Shown here one piece after another: positions 16,029 to 24,580 of a stretch of 64,000 nt of DNA (position 1 is its first letter; every line of letters begins with the position of its first letter). Source of the DNA: Curtobacterium aurantiacum (GTDB taxonomy: Bacteria > Actinomycetota > Actinomycetes > Actinomycetales > Microbacteriaceae). A model generated the notes under the pieces. That model ran no database searches, was not told the origin of the DNA, and saw only the letters and a program-made list of their open reading frames with translations. A program made the position numbers and the translations under genes. The stretch covers positions 62,001 through 126,000 of the forward strand of contig NZ_JAHEWN010000005.1 of assembly GCF_018598555.1 (NCBI RefSeq), given 5' to 3'.

Positions 16029-17217
16029 GATCGGAGCCCGCCGCCCCGGCCTCGACGACCGGGGCGGCGGCACGCTGCTCCGAGGCGGTCGCCGGACGCT
16101 GCCCGGGGGCGACCCGGCCCGTCCGCGCGCGCATGTTCGTCATCGCCGCGGCCAACGCGACCTGGCCGAGGTCGCCCGTCGCCGCGTAGGCCGCACGCTG
16201 CCGTGCCGCCCCGGTGCCGCGGGCGAAGAGGTCGGCCAGACCCCGTTCCACGAGCTGGTCGTCACCGTTCGCCGTCAGTGCCGGCAGCACGTGCGCGAGC
16301 AGGAGGGTGACGACCTCACGGGCGGGGGCGGCGTGGCCGGTCAGGGGGTCCACCAGCTCGCCCTCGAGGCCCTCGAGTGCGGCGCGCCAGTTCGCCAGGC
16401 GGACGGTGCACGCGGGGGTGTCGCGCTCCAGTGAGCCCGAGCGCCACTGCTCGGCCGCGGTGTCGACGAGGGCACGGACGATCCCGGCGATCGTCACGGT
16501 CACGCCCGGGTCGAGCGGGACGTCCGCCACGCGAACCTCGACGGTGGGGTGGTTCCGCGACAGTCGTGCGTCGAGGTAGAGCATGCCCTCGTCGAGCAGG
16601 GCTCCGGTGCGGAGCATGCTCTCGGTGACGGTTCGGTACCGCTCCTCGGAGCCGAACCGCTCCATCGGTCCGGCGGACGGCCACTGGTTCCAGGCGATCG
16701 AGCGGAAACTGGCATGACCGGTGTCATTCCCCGCGTGGAAGGGTGAATTGGCGCTCAGGGCGATGAGGATCGGCGTCCACGTCCGGATGCGGTCGAGCAC
16801 GGCGACGCCCTCGGCGGGGGAGTCGATCGACACGTGGACGTGCAGGCCGCACGTCAGGCTGTGCCGCGGGATGGTGCCGTACCGCTGCACCATCCGGCGG
16901 TACCGCGCGCCGTCGCTGACGTGCGGGGTCACCGTCGTGGGCGAGGCGGCGAGCGGTGCGGCGTGCGCACCGAAGCCGTTCGCGACCTGTTCGACGAGTG
17001 CTCGGTTGTCGAGCACCTGCCCGCCGAGCGCCGCCAGGGAACTGTGCGGTCGGGTGATCACCTCGATCATCTCGCGCTGCATCTCGCCGACGACCCCGCC
17101 GGGGTCGGGCACCCGTGTCGCCTTCGCACCGGCCAGCACACCGTCGGCGACCGGCACGGGCACACCCGTCGACCGGTCGATGAGGAGCAGCTCCTCCTCC
17201 ACACCCATGGTTCTCAT
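16009..17217 (-). CDS. YbdK-type carboxylate-amine ligase (glutamate-cysteine ligase family 2)
   Basis: 402 aa from ATG 17217, giving the usual MRT-GVEEELLLID opening; ATG 17208 is possible, and an upstream extension to 17328 looks like leader sequence. GCS2 hallmarks: GVEEELLL, GEMQREMIEV, the Mg/substrate motif CGLHVHVSI, and EVRVADVPLDPG near the active site. Members ligate amino acids using ATP, and some have only weak glutamate-cysteine ligase activity; actinobacteria make mycothiol rather than glutathione, so the product here is uncertain. The C-terminal Ala-rich tail past about 360 is low complexity. Confidence 0.85.
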   Translation of the reverse strand: MRTMGVEEELLLIDRSTGVPVPVADGVLAGAKATRVPDPGGVVGEMQREMIEVITRPHSSLAALGGQVLDNRALVEQVANGFGAHAAPLAASPTTVTPHVSDGARYRRMVQRYGTIPRHSLTCGLHVHVSIDSPAEGVAVLDRIRTWTPILIALSANSPFHAGNDTGHASFRSIAWNQWPSAGPMERFGSEERYRTVTESMLRTGALLDEGMLYLDARLSRNHPTVEVRVADVPLDPGVTVTIAGIVRALVDTAAEQWRSGSLERDTPACTVRLANWRAALEGLEGELVDPLTGHAAPAREVVTLLLAHVLPALTANGDDQLVERGLADLFARGTGAARQRAAYAATGDLGQVALAAAMTNMRARTGRVAPGQRPATASEQRAAAPVVEAGAAGSDLTGAER

Positions 17218-17337
17218 CACCCGAGTGAAGAAGGGCGTGACTTCGGGCCGTTCCAGATGGCCGACCAGCGCGGATGTCCTGGCCGAACCGCGCGGCACGG
17301 TCCACCGAGCGCAGGGTCGGGCGATCACACACCCTGG

Positions 17338-17386
17338 TGAGCAGCAATGGTCGGGTCCCCGTTCGGGACCCGACCATTGCTGCTCA
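17338..17386. terminator. Long hairpin terminator, TGAGCAG/ATGGTCGGGT family, copy 2
   Basis: Perfect 22-bp stem with loop CGTTC, arms opening TGAGCAGCAATGG. It lies after the 3' end of the Gfo/Idh gene (minus strand) and upstream of the ligase start. Same family as the hairpin at 13792. Confidence 0.8.
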
Positions 17387-17418
17387 CGAAGTGGTGCGCG
17401 CGGCGCTCCCGGGCGCTC

Positions 17419-18534
17419 CTAGGCGTTCGCGCCCGCGGTCAGCACGGCTGCCGCGGGGTCGAAGTCCTCGGGCAGCGGCGGGATCGCGTCCACGGTCGAC
17501 GTGATGTCGACGGCGGAACCCGACTCGGCCGCGTCACGGATGCCGAGCAGCACGTCGAGCACGTGCAGCGCGACGGCGCCGGAGGCACGTTCGGGGCGGT
17601 CCTCGGCGATGGCGCGGGCGAGCTCGACGACACCGGTGCCACGGCCCCAGGTGGAACCGACCGCCTCGAGCGTCTCGGGCTCCTCCTGGCCGTAGCGCCA
17701 GAGCTGCGACGAGCCCTCGAACGTGTTCGGGTCGGGCAGTGAGATCGTGCCGAGCGTGCCGTTGATCTCGACGAAGCCCATCCGCGGCAGCGCGTGCTGG
17801 AACGAGAACGTCGACTGGGCGGACTGCCCGCCGGCGAACTCGATCAGGGCCGCGTGGTGCGTCGGGACCTCGACGGGGAACGTCTCGCCGGCGCGGGGGC
17901 CGGACGCGATCGTGCGGCGGTCGAGTGACTTCGACGAGACGGCCTGCACGCGCGAGGCGGTGCCGAACGCGTGCACCAGGGTCGTCACGTAGTACGGGCC
18001 CATGTCGAACAGGGGGCCGGCACCGGTGGCGAACAGGAAGTCCGGGTTCGGGTGCCACGCCTCGGGTCCGGGGACGTGGAACAGCGTCGTCGCGGACAGC
18101 GGCTCGCCGATGTCACCGCGGGCGATGGCCCGGAGCGCCGTCTGGATGCCCGCGCCGAGCACGGTGTCCGGAGCGGTCGCGACGCGCAGGCCCTTGGCCT
18201 TCGCCGACTCGAGCACCGCGGCGGCCGACGCGTGGTCGGTCGCGATCGGCTTCTCGCTCCAGACGTGCTTGCCGGCGTCGATGATCTGCTGGTCGACCTC
18301 GGCGTGCGCGGCCGGGATCGTCAGGTTGATCACGATCGAGATGTCGTCGCGGGCGAGGAGCTCCTCGACCGATCCCGACGATGCCACCCCGTACGTGGCC
18401 GCCTGCTCAGCGGCCCGCTCGAGCAGCACGTCGGCGACGAAGCGGACCTCGACGTCGGCGAACTTGGTCAGGTTCTCGAGGTACTGCGTGGAGATGTTGC
18501 CGGCACCGATGATGCCGATCCCGACACGGCTCAC
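17419..18534 (-). CDS. Gfo/Idh/MocA-family oxidoreductase
   Basis: 371 aa. The N-terminal Rossmann fold starts GIIGAGNIS (8-16), followed by the diagnostic EKP motif in HVWSEKPIATD; the C-terminal domain contains GPLFDMGPYYVTTLVHAFG, the usual GxxxDxGxH-like substrate region. Members oxidise or reduce cyclitols and sugars, often giving 3-keto sugars, using NAD(P). It is co-translated with the sugar isomerase (4-nt overlap) and divergent from an MFS importer, so a shared sugar substrate is likely but not identifiable. Confidence 0.9.
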   Translation of the reverse strand: MSRVGIGIIGAGNISTQYLENLTKFADVEVRFVADVLLERAAEQAATYGVASSGSVEELLARDDISIVINLTIPAAHAEVDQQIIDAGKHVWSEKPIATDHASAAAVLESAKAKGLRVATAPDTVLGAGIQTALRAIARGDIGEPLSATTLFHVPGPEAWHPNPDFLFATGAGPLFDMGPYYVTTLVHAFGTASRVQAVSSKSLDRRTIASGPRAGETFPVEVPTHHAALIEFAGGQSAQSTFSFQHALPRMGFVEINGTLGTISLPDPNTFEGSSQLWRYGQEEPETLEAVGSTWGRGTGVVELARAIAEDRPERASGAVALHVLDVLLGIRDAAESGSAVDITSTVDAIPPLPEDFDPAAAVLTAGANA

Positions 18535-19331
18535 TTGTCGTTGTCCTCGAGCCAGGTGAGGGACTCGGTGATGCCCTCGAAGACGTCGCCCTTGTACGCG
18601 TCGAACTCGACCACGCGGATGGCCTGCGGTGCGGCGGCGAGGATCGCGGTCACGTCGACGTCGCCCTGACCGGCCGGCGTCTGGTTCTCGAAGGCGCGCT
18701 GCAGCGCCTCGGGCACGATGAGGGCGCTCTCCGACGAGGGCAGCGCGGTGCGGATGTCACCGTCGACCTTGCCGTCCTTGACGTGGATCGCGACGACGCG
18801 GTCACCCAGGCCCTTGAGGACGGCCGGGGCGTCGGCGCCACCGACGGTCGCCCAGAAGGTGTCGACCTCGAGGACGGTCTCCGGCGAGAGCTGCGAGACG
18901 AACAGGTCGTAGACCGTGCGGCCGTCGACCTTGTTCGTGAACTCCCACTGGTGGTTGTGGTACCCGAACTGCAGGCCACGGCCGGCGGCCTCGGCGGTCA
19001 GCTCGTTGACGCGCTCGGCGATCTTCGCGACGTCGTCGGCGGTCTGCCAGCGGTCGGTCGGGATGAAGGGGTCGATGACGGTACGGATGCCGAGGCGCTC
19101 GGCGGCGTCCCAGATCGGCGCGGTGTCCTCGGCGTCGATCACGGCGACGTGGCCGGACGGGGCCTTGAGGCCGGTGGCCGCGAACGCACGCTCGAGGTCG
19201 GTGGCGCGCTCGACGAACGCGTAGGGCTCGACGTTCTCGTACCCGATCTCGGCGACACGGGCGATGGCCTTGTCGAGGTCTTCGGCGATGGCGTCGCGCA
19301 GTGAGTACAGCTGCACAGAAGTGGTGGGCAT
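18531..19331 (-). CDS. Sugar phosphate isomerase/epimerase (AP endonuclease 2-like TIM barrel)
   Basis: 266 aa. TIM-barrel strands with metal-binding positions recognisable in FGYHNHQWEF (His), VLEVDTFWATVGG (Glu/Asp), VAIHVKDGK (His) and VVEFDAYKG (Glu). It pairs with the Gfo/Idh enzyme, a common couple in catabolism of keto-sugars, inositols and disaccharides. First gene of a minus-strand operon whose promoter region holds an inverted repeat at 19416. Substrate unknown. Confidence 0.88.
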   Translation of the reverse strand: MPTTSVQLYSLRDAIAEDLDKAIARVAEIGYENVEPYAFVERATDLERAFAATGLKAPSGHVAVIDAEDTAPIWDAAERLGIRTVIDPFIPTDRWQTADDVAKIAERVNELTAEAAGRGLQFGYHNHQWEFTNKVDGRTVYDLFVSQLSPETVLEVDTFWATVGGADAPAVLKGLGDRVVAIHVKDGKVDGDIRTALPSSESALIVPEALQRAFENQTPAGQGDVDVTAILAAAPQAIRVVEFDAYKGDVFEGITESLTWLEDNDK

Positions 19332-19415
19332 TGCAGAGGCTCCTTCGATCCTGTCTGGGTGTCGCGGCCCGTCGAGGAGCGATGCTCCGCGGCGAGATCG
19401 ATGACGACGCTACCC

Positions 19416-19442
19416 CAAAAACCACCCGGTGTGTAGTTTTTG
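19416..19442. promoter_or_regulatory. Inverted-repeat operator upstream of the isomerase operon
   Basis: CAAAAACCAC-N7-GTAGTTTTTG, arms matching at 9 of 10 positions, 85 nt upstream of the minus-strand isomerase start. The A/T-rich arms stand out in GC-rich surroundings. A dimeric repressor site is likely; no regulator is adjacent. Confidence 0.55.
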
Positions 19443-19503
19443 CTGCCCCGTGTGACGCGGCCGGTGTTGCCGACGACACCTGTCGATGTATGCTCGCGTC
19501 GGA

Positions 19504-19526
19504 AAAACCTTGTCAGGCAAGGTTTT
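19504..19526. promoter_or_regulatory. Perfect palindromic operator before the MFS gene
   Basis: AAAACCTTG-N5-CAAGGTTTT, perfect 9-bp arms, ends 20 nt before the MFS start and 10 nt before its RBS, a position where bound repressor would block transcription. Differs in sequence from the 19416 repeat, so two regulators or two affinities may be involved. Confidence 0.65.
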
Positions 19527-19546
19527 CATCGACTCAAGGAGGCGTC

Positions 19547-20845
19547 ATGAGCACACCCGAACCCGGCAGCCCGGCACTGCTCAACCCGGAAGAGGGCATC
19601 ACCCAGCCCGTCAGCACGGTGAAGGTGGGCATCGGCTACCAGATCGCCCTGTTCCTCGGGCAGTTCGGCCTCTTCGTCGCGCTCATGGCGCCCGTCTACG
19701 TGAGCATGCAGCTCAAGGCGCAGGCCCTGGTCGGCGACGACGCTGCGAACGTCATCGGCTCGGTGCTGCCGATCGGCGCGTTCGGTGCGCTCATCATGAA
19801 CCCCCTCGCGGGCGCCCTGTCCGACCGCACCCGCACGCGCTGGGGCCGTCGTCGCCCCTGGCTGCTCAGCGGTGTCGTGGTCTTCGCGATCGCCCTCGCG
19901 TGGATCGCCTACTCGCCCGACGTCCTCAACCTGACGCTGGCCTGGCTGCTCGCCCAGCTCGCCGCGAACGCCACGCTCGCCACCCTGCTCGCGAGCTTCG
20001 CCGACAACGTGCCGCAGCTGCAGCGCGGCCGGTCCTCGAGCATCATCGCGCTCGCGCAGAACATCGCCGTGCTCGCCGGCACCTACCTGTCGGTCTTCTT
20101 CGTCGCGAACCTGCCCGTGCTCTTCATCGCACCGGGCATCCTGGCGATCATCCTGGTCGCCGTGTACGCCGTCGTCGCCCGTGACGACCTGCCGACCTAC
20201 ACGCTCAAGAAGTTCACGTTCCTGAACCTCATCGCGTCGTTCTGGACGAACCCGGTCAAGAACCCGGACTTCGCGTTCGCGTGGTGGTCGCGCTTCCTCA
20301 TCATCCTCGCGACGTTCATGTTCACGACGTACCGCCTGCTCTACATGCAGGAGCACATCGGCATCGAGAAGCCGAAGGACGCCACGGCCGCCGTCGCCTT
20401 CGGCGTCCTGCTCTACACGATCGCGCTGCTGGTCAGCGCGGCGCTGTCCGGTTGGGCCTCGGACAAGCTCGGTCGCCGCAAGGTGTTCGTCGCTGGCTCC
20501 ACGGCGATGTTCGCGGTGGGGCTCGTCGCGCTCGCACACGCCGACACGGTCACCGGCTTCTACGTGGCCGAGGTCATCATGGGCTTCGCCTACGGCATCT
20601 ACTCGGCCATCGACACGGCGCTCGTCGTCGACGTGCTGCCGAACGCCGACCGGCCCGGCAAGGACCTCGGCGTCATCAACATCGCGAACGCCCTGCCGCA
20701 GTCACTCGCTCCGGCGATCGCCCTGTTCTTCCTGAAGGTCGGCTCCGACGGAGCAGCCGACAACTACGAGCTCATGTGCTGGGCCGCCGGCGCGATCGCC
20801 CTCATCGGCGCACTCGTCGTGATCCCCATCAAGCGGGTGCGGTAG
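19547..20845 (+). CDS. MFS sugar transporter (SLC45/GPH-like)
   Basis: 432 aa from ATG 19547 with AAGGAGG 4 nt upstream. About 12 hydrophobic helices; the loop between helices 2 and 3 reads GALSDRTRTRWGRRRPWLL, the form seen in sugar:cation symporters of the GPH and SLC45 groups, and the second half has ASDKLGRRKVF. Divergent from the isomerase and Gfo/Idh operon, so it probably imports their substrate, a disaccharide or modified sugar. Confidence 0.85.
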   Translation: MSTPEPGSPALLNPEEGITQPVSTVKVGIGYQIALFLGQFGLFVALMAPVYVSMQLKAQALVGDDAANVIGSVLPIGAFGALIMNPLAGALSDRTRTRWGRRRPWLLSGVVVFAIALAWIAYSPDVLNLTLAWLLAQLAANATLATLLASFADNVPQLQRGRSSSIIALAQNIAVLAGTYLSVFFVANLPVLFIAPGILAIILVAVYAVVARDDLPTYTLKKFTFLNLIASFWTNPVKNPDFAFAWWSRFLIILATFMFTTYRLLYMQEHIGIEKPKDATAAVAFGVLLYTIALLVSAALSGWASDKLGRRKVFVAGSTAMFAVGLVALAHADTVTGFYVAEVIMGFAYGIYSAIDTALVVDVLPNADRPGKDLGVINIANALPQSLAPAIALFFLKVGSDGAADNYELMCWAAGAIALIGALVVIPIKRVR

Positions 20846-20883
20846 CGCCCGTCGCGCAACGCGACCAGAAGAGGGACGGGCGC
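20845..20883 (+). terminator. Weak hairpin after the MFS gene
   Basis: GCGCCCGTC and GACGGGCGC form a perfect 9-bp stem with a 21-nt loop directly after the MFS stop. A modest terminator candidate. Confidence 0.4.
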
Positions 20884-20941
20884 GGCACGCTCAGCGGTGT
20901 CGCGCCAGCGACACGCGGGCCGCGCCGACCGAGCCTGCGAG

Positions 20942-20976
20942 GGAGGGGTGGCGACGCCGCCACGGGCCTCCAGTCC
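20942..20976. repeat. Degenerate copy of the GGAGGCCCGTGG hairpin
   Basis: The right arm keeps CGCCACGGGCCTCCAGTCC, identical to the hairpin at 60717, while the left arm has decayed to GGAGGGGTGGCG. The remaining stem is GGAGG/CCTCC plus GTGGCG/CGCCAC around an internal loop. Confidence 0.55.
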
Positions 20977-21010
20977 GTCGCAGCAACAGACCCACCGGGC
21001 CGGGCCGGCG

Positions 21011-21526
21011 TCAGGGGGCGCCGGGGGCGGGCAGCTCCTGCCGGAGCGCCTCGGCCAGGCGGGAGGCGAACCGGCGGACCGCCGTCGCCTCGTCGACGCT
21101 CAGCGCATCGATGGTCTCGATCAGCGGAGCGTGGATGTGCCCGTACGCACGTGCGAGGTCCTGCTCAGCGGAGCCGGTCGCCGTGATGATGATGCTGCGC
21201 CGGTCCTCCGGATTCGGCCGCCGTTCCGCCCGCCCGTCGCGCACGAGCCGGTCGATGAGCTTCGTGATCCCGGCGGTCGACAGTCGCAACGCCCGCGCGA
21301 GCTGTGTCGCGTTCACCGGCTGTCCGTCACGGTGCGCGAGCACGAGGTGTCGCAGAGCGAGCGCGTCGACGGGCAACATCCCCAGGGTGCGGAGCGCCTG
21401 CTCGTCGGCCTCGTGCACGCTGTCACTGAGCGCCTGCAGGCTCGCGATCGCAGCGGCCCCCTCGGCGGTGCGCGGCTGCCGGTCGGACACGTCGGATCCG
21501 CGTTGCGGGTGGTCTTCGTCGCTCAT
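21011..21526 (-). CDS. MarR-family transcriptional regulator
   Basis: 171 aa from ATG 21526 (GGGGCGA upstream). The HTH reads VNATQLARALRLSTAGITKLIDRLV with a wing at PNPEDRRSIIITATG. Divergent from a small membrane protein gene across about 150 nt that contains a GAGAC-AAAT-GTCTC repeat at 21617-21630, a possible operator for both. Ligand unknown. Confidence 0.85.
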   Translation of the reverse strand: MSDEDHPQRGSDVSDRQPRTAEGAAAIASLQALSDSVHEADEQALRTLGMLPVDALALRHLVLAHRDGQPVNATQLARALRLSTAGITKLIDRLVRDGRAERRPNPEDRRSIIITATGSAEQDLARAYGHIHAPLIETIDALSVDEATAVRRFASRLAEALRQELPAPGAP

Positions 21527-21677
21527 CGTCGCCCCGTTCGGTCCGGCGTTCTGTGGACAAACGCCATGTTCCACCCCCTCCCTGAGAACCCAAACTGAGC
21601 GAGTAATCAGCCCAGCGAGACAAATGTCTCCACACGGCGCCACCGAAGCCCGGTGGCGGAGATCAGAAGGAGTGACC

Positions 21678-21989
21678 ATGTCGAACACTGCAGGACGTCC
21701 CGCACGGAACGACTCGGTCGTGCGTGCCACCTGGAACGAGACCAAGTCCGCGCTCAAGACCACGGAGTTCTACGCCTGGCTGGTCGTGTCCATCGCGATC
21801 CTCGTCGCGTCGGCCGTCGTGGACAACGCGGACGAGGGCCACACCGGCTTCGGCGCCGACCAGGCCTGGCTGTACGTCGCGATCGTGACGGCCGCCTACG
21901 TCGTCAGCCGCGGCATCGCGAAGTCCGGCGTGCGCAAGCCCGACTGGAACGACGACGACCGACGCGACGTGAACGGCCGCTCGAACTGA
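21678..21989 (+). CDS. Small membrane protein of unknown function (103 aa)
   Basis: 103 aa, ATG preceded by AGAAGGAG. Polar N-terminus, two hydrophobic helices (about 33-52 and 63-80) separated by an acidic DNADEGHTGFGADQ loop, and a charged C-terminus. No family recognised. Divergent from the MarR gene, which may control it, and closed by a strong hairpin. Confidence 0.75.
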   Translation: MSNTAGRPARNDSVVRATWNETKSALKTTEFYAWLVVSIAILVASAVVDNADEGHTGFGADQAWLYVAIVTAAYVVSRGIAKSGVRKPDWNDDDRRDVNGRSN

Positions 21990-22028
21990 CGCCGAGCACC
22001 ACGTGCAGCCGGCTCCACGAGCCGGAGC

Positions 22029-22059
22029 GAGGCCGTCCCGATCGCATCGGGACGGCCTC
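22029..22059 (+). terminator. Hairpin terminator
   Basis: GAGGCCGTCCCGAT and its perfect complement form a 14-bp stem on a CGC loop, 40 nt after the small membrane protein gene. A second small palindrome (CCGGCTC-CAC-GAGCCGG) lies just upstream. Confidence 0.75.
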
Positions 22060-22104
22060 CGTCACGTCCGCTCGTGTCGTCGCCGCACCGATACCGTGAA
22101 CCCC

Positions 22105-23427
22105 ATGCTCGACGCCACGCCTGCCCCGTTCGACACCCCCGCCGGCCGCATCGTCGGGACGGTCGACGGCGACGTGGTGCGGGTGCTCGGGATCCCGTAC
22201 GCGCAGGCCGAACGGTTCGCCCCGCCGCAGCCGATGCCACCGTTCGAGGGCGAGCTGCACGCGTCGACCCCGTCACCGGTGGCACCGCAGCCCCACGAGG
22301 AGTTCGTCGACCTGCTGCTCAACCCGATCCAGGGCATCGAGGTCGACGAGCACTGCCAGCGGCTCTCGATCACGCTGCCCGCCGACGTCCGTCCGGGCGA
22401 GCACCTGCCGGTGATGGTCTGGATCCACGGCGGCTCGTACGTCATCGGCGGCGGCGACCTGCCGATCTACGACGCCCGCGACCTGGTGGCCGAGCAGCGC
22501 GTGGTCGTGGTGTCGGTCACGTTCCGACTCGGCGTGCTCGGGTTCCTCGGCGACGGCGAGACGATCCCAGCCAACCTCGGGCTCCTCGACCTGGTCGAGT
22601 CACTGCGCTGGGTGCGCGCGAACATCGGCGCGTTCGGCGGTGACCCCGACCTGGTGACGGTCTTCGGGCAGTCGGCCGGCGGGGACGCAGCTGCGCACCT
22701 GATGATCAGTGCCGGCGCCGAAGGGCTCTTCCGCCGCGCGATCATCCAGAGCGCCCCGCTCGGGCTGTCGCGCCGCCGGGCTCGGATGAACCGCGCGATG
22801 GTCCGGGCCGTCGGCACGGTGCACGCCGACACCCCGCTCGACGACCTGCTCGACCGCCAGGCGCTCGGCACCCGCGCCGCCGCGCCCTACGGGCTCGCCG
22901 CCGGCATGCCCTTCGGCACCCAGTACGGGTTCGCGCCACTGCCCGCCGAGCGTGACCTCGACGCCGCGTGGAGCCGGGTCGCGCCCGACGTCGACGTCCT
23001 GATCGGGTCCGGCTCGGACGAGGCCGGCATGTACGTGCCGCTCGTGCCCGGCCTGCGTCGGGTCACCCGGTCGCGGGTGCTGCGGTCGGCCCTGCGGTGG
23101 TGGGTCGTGCGTCCACTGTCCGACGTCATCTACGGGCGCGATGCCCGACGCTTCACCGAACGACACCGGCGCGCGGGTGGCCGGGCGACCTCGTACCGAC
23201 TGCACCGCGGGGTCACGAGCGCCCCGACCGGAGCCGTGCACATGAGCGACCTGCCGCTGCTGCTCGGTGGCCGCGAGGCCTGGGCCGGCACCCGCTTCGT
23301 CCCCGAACGCGACTGGCCCGAGGTCGAGCGCCGCGGCCGGGCGTTCCGGGCAATCTGGGCCGACTTCGCCCGCACCGGCGAGGTCCGTGCGTCCGACGAC
23401 GAGACCCTGACCTTCGACCGCGGCTGA
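22105..23427 (+). CDS. Carboxylesterase type B family protein
   Basis: 440 aa. Oxyanion-hole motif VWIHGGSYVIGGG, nucleophile Ser in VFGQSAGGDAAAH, and the preceding NIGAFGGDPDLV are the hallmarks of the type-B carboxylesterase/para-nitrobenzyl esterase family. Shorter than the usual 480-550 aa because the C-terminal part is reduced; a catalytic His is plausible in the GAVHMSDLPLLLGG region. No signal peptide, so cytoplasmic. Hydrolyses carboxylic esters; natural substrate unknown. Confidence 0.88.
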   Translation: MLDATPAPFDTPAGRIVGTVDGDVVRVLGIPYAQAERFAPPQPMPPFEGELHASTPSPVAPQPHEEFVDLLLNPIQGIEVDEHCQRLSITLPADVRPGEHLPVMVWIHGGSYVIGGGDLPIYDARDLVAEQRVVVVSVTFRLGVLGFLGDGETIPANLGLLDLVESLRWVRANIGAFGGDPDLVTVFGQSAGGDAAAHLMISAGAEGLFRRAIIQSAPLGLSRRRARMNRAMVRAVGTVHADTPLDDLLDRQALGTRAAAPYGLAAGMPFGTQYGFAPLPAERDLDAAWSRVAPDVDVLIGSGSDEAGMYVPLVPGLRRVTRSRVLRSALRWWVVRPLSDVIYGRDARRFTERHRRAGGRATSYRLHRGVTSAPTGAVHMSDLPLLLGGREAWAGTRFVPERDWPEVERRGRAFRAIWADFARTGEVRASDDETLTFDRG

Positions 23428-23514
23428 CCCGCCCCGCCCCCGCGCCGACTGCGGCTGCCGCGCCCCCTGAACTGGCGGTCGCGGGCCGCGGGTCACCCCC
23501 GCACAATCGTGACC

Positions 23515-24105
23515 ATGCCCACGACCGACGTCGACCTCCGCGCACGCATCGTCGCGGGGGCGATCAGCGCCTACCGCGTCGGGGACTTCCACCGAGTCGG
23601 ACCCGACGAGGTCGCCGAGCACGCCGGGGTCTCCGCGGACGAACTCCGCAGCGCGTTCCCGATGTGGGAACTGCTGGTGGTCGCGGTCATGGACAAGTGG
23701 AACAACGGCAGCCGACGGCAGCTCTGGCCGATCGCCGAGCGCGACGGCACCGTCGCGTACCTGCGCGCCCGGCTCGTCGCGGGCATCGAGGACCCGGGGC
23801 TCGTGCGCCTGCGGGTCGCGGTGCTGAGCGCCGCATCGAACCCCGACCACCCCGCCGCCGGCTGGTTCCGCACCCAGTACACCCGAGCGTTCGAGGACGT
23901 CACCCTCGCCCTGGTCCGCGACGTCGTCGCCGGCCGGGAGCCCCGCGGTGCGTCCCCGCGGCACGCTGCCGAGCAGCTCATGGCACTGTACGAGGGGCTC
24001 CAGCTGCAGGCCGTGATCCGTGACGACGGCGAGCCGGTCGGCGCGTTCGACCGTGCGGTCGCCCGGATGCGTGCGGGCTGGGCAGCGGCTCGCGTCGACG
24101 CCTGA
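23515..24105 (+). CDS. TetR-like transcriptional regulator
   Basis: 196 aa from ATG 23515 (GTG 23509 also possible). The N-terminal 50 residues resemble a TetR HTH (FHRVGPDEVAEHAGVSADELRSAFPMWELL) with weak recognition-helix similarity; the C-terminal half is all-alpha like TetR ligand domains. Downstream of and co-directional with the esterase (87-nt gap), which it may regulate. Assignment is moderate because the HTH is divergent. Confidence 0.7.
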   Translation: MPTTDVDLRARIVAGAISAYRVGDFHRVGPDEVAEHAGVSADELRSAFPMWELLVVAVMDKWNNGSRRQLWPIAERDGTVAYLRARLVAGIEDPGLVRLRVAVLSAASNPDHPAAGWFRTQYTRAFEDVTLALVRDVVAGREPRGASPRHAAEQLMALYEGLQLQAVIRDDGEPVGAFDRAVARMRAGWAAARVDA

Positions 24106-24580
24106 TCCGGGTCGGGCGCGCACGTCGGGTCCGGTTGGCACCACCTTGGTCCGGGGCCTTGCGCGGCGAGCGGTCACGACTCCCCGTGCGTGCAGCGTCA
24201 CGCGGTCGCGTTGCGGCGTCTGGCGGTACCGCAAGCAACGGTTCGTGACCGCTCGGCGGGCAACCATCGGGGTGTCCTGACCGCGTGCCGGCGTGGACGT
24301 CCCGACGGCACGCCGGACGGCCGGGGAGGCCGTGGCGGCGGCGACTCGCGCCTCCCGGCCCGCGGGGTGGTCGCGACACACCGCACGGGCTGCGTCGCGT
24401 GGTCACGTTCCGTCGTTTGCGGGCGGCGGGGCCGACGGTCCGTGACCGTTCGGCGTGTGGGCCGCGGGGGGTCATGACCGGTCGGCGGGCTGGTGGAGCG
24501 TCCGCACCACCCCGGTCCACGGCCTGGAGGCCCGGCGCGGCTTGCGCGGGCCGGAGCACGCACCTGGCATGGTCGGCCCC
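24106..24580. other. Intergenic region with diverged internal repeats, no gene found
   Basis: 475 nt without a convincing coding frame. The ends carry related words: GCACCACCTTGGTCC near 24138 and GCACCACCCCGGTCC near 24510, each followed by a GGCCT and TTGCGCGG. Between them, variants of GGTCAYGACY and CGGCGGGC recur near 24170, 24245, 24440 and 24470 on both strands. It may be a decayed repeat element; nothing further can be named. Confidence 0.4.

Noticed and set aside
17218..17328. A longer N-terminus for the carboxylate-amine ligase
   Set aside because: Family members begin just before GVEEE; the extra 37 residues are Arg-rich and abut the terminator hairpin.
24106..24580. tRNA or other structured RNA gene
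   Set aside because: No cloverleaf, CCA end or T-loop GTTCRANNC in a consistent register; only repeat words were found.
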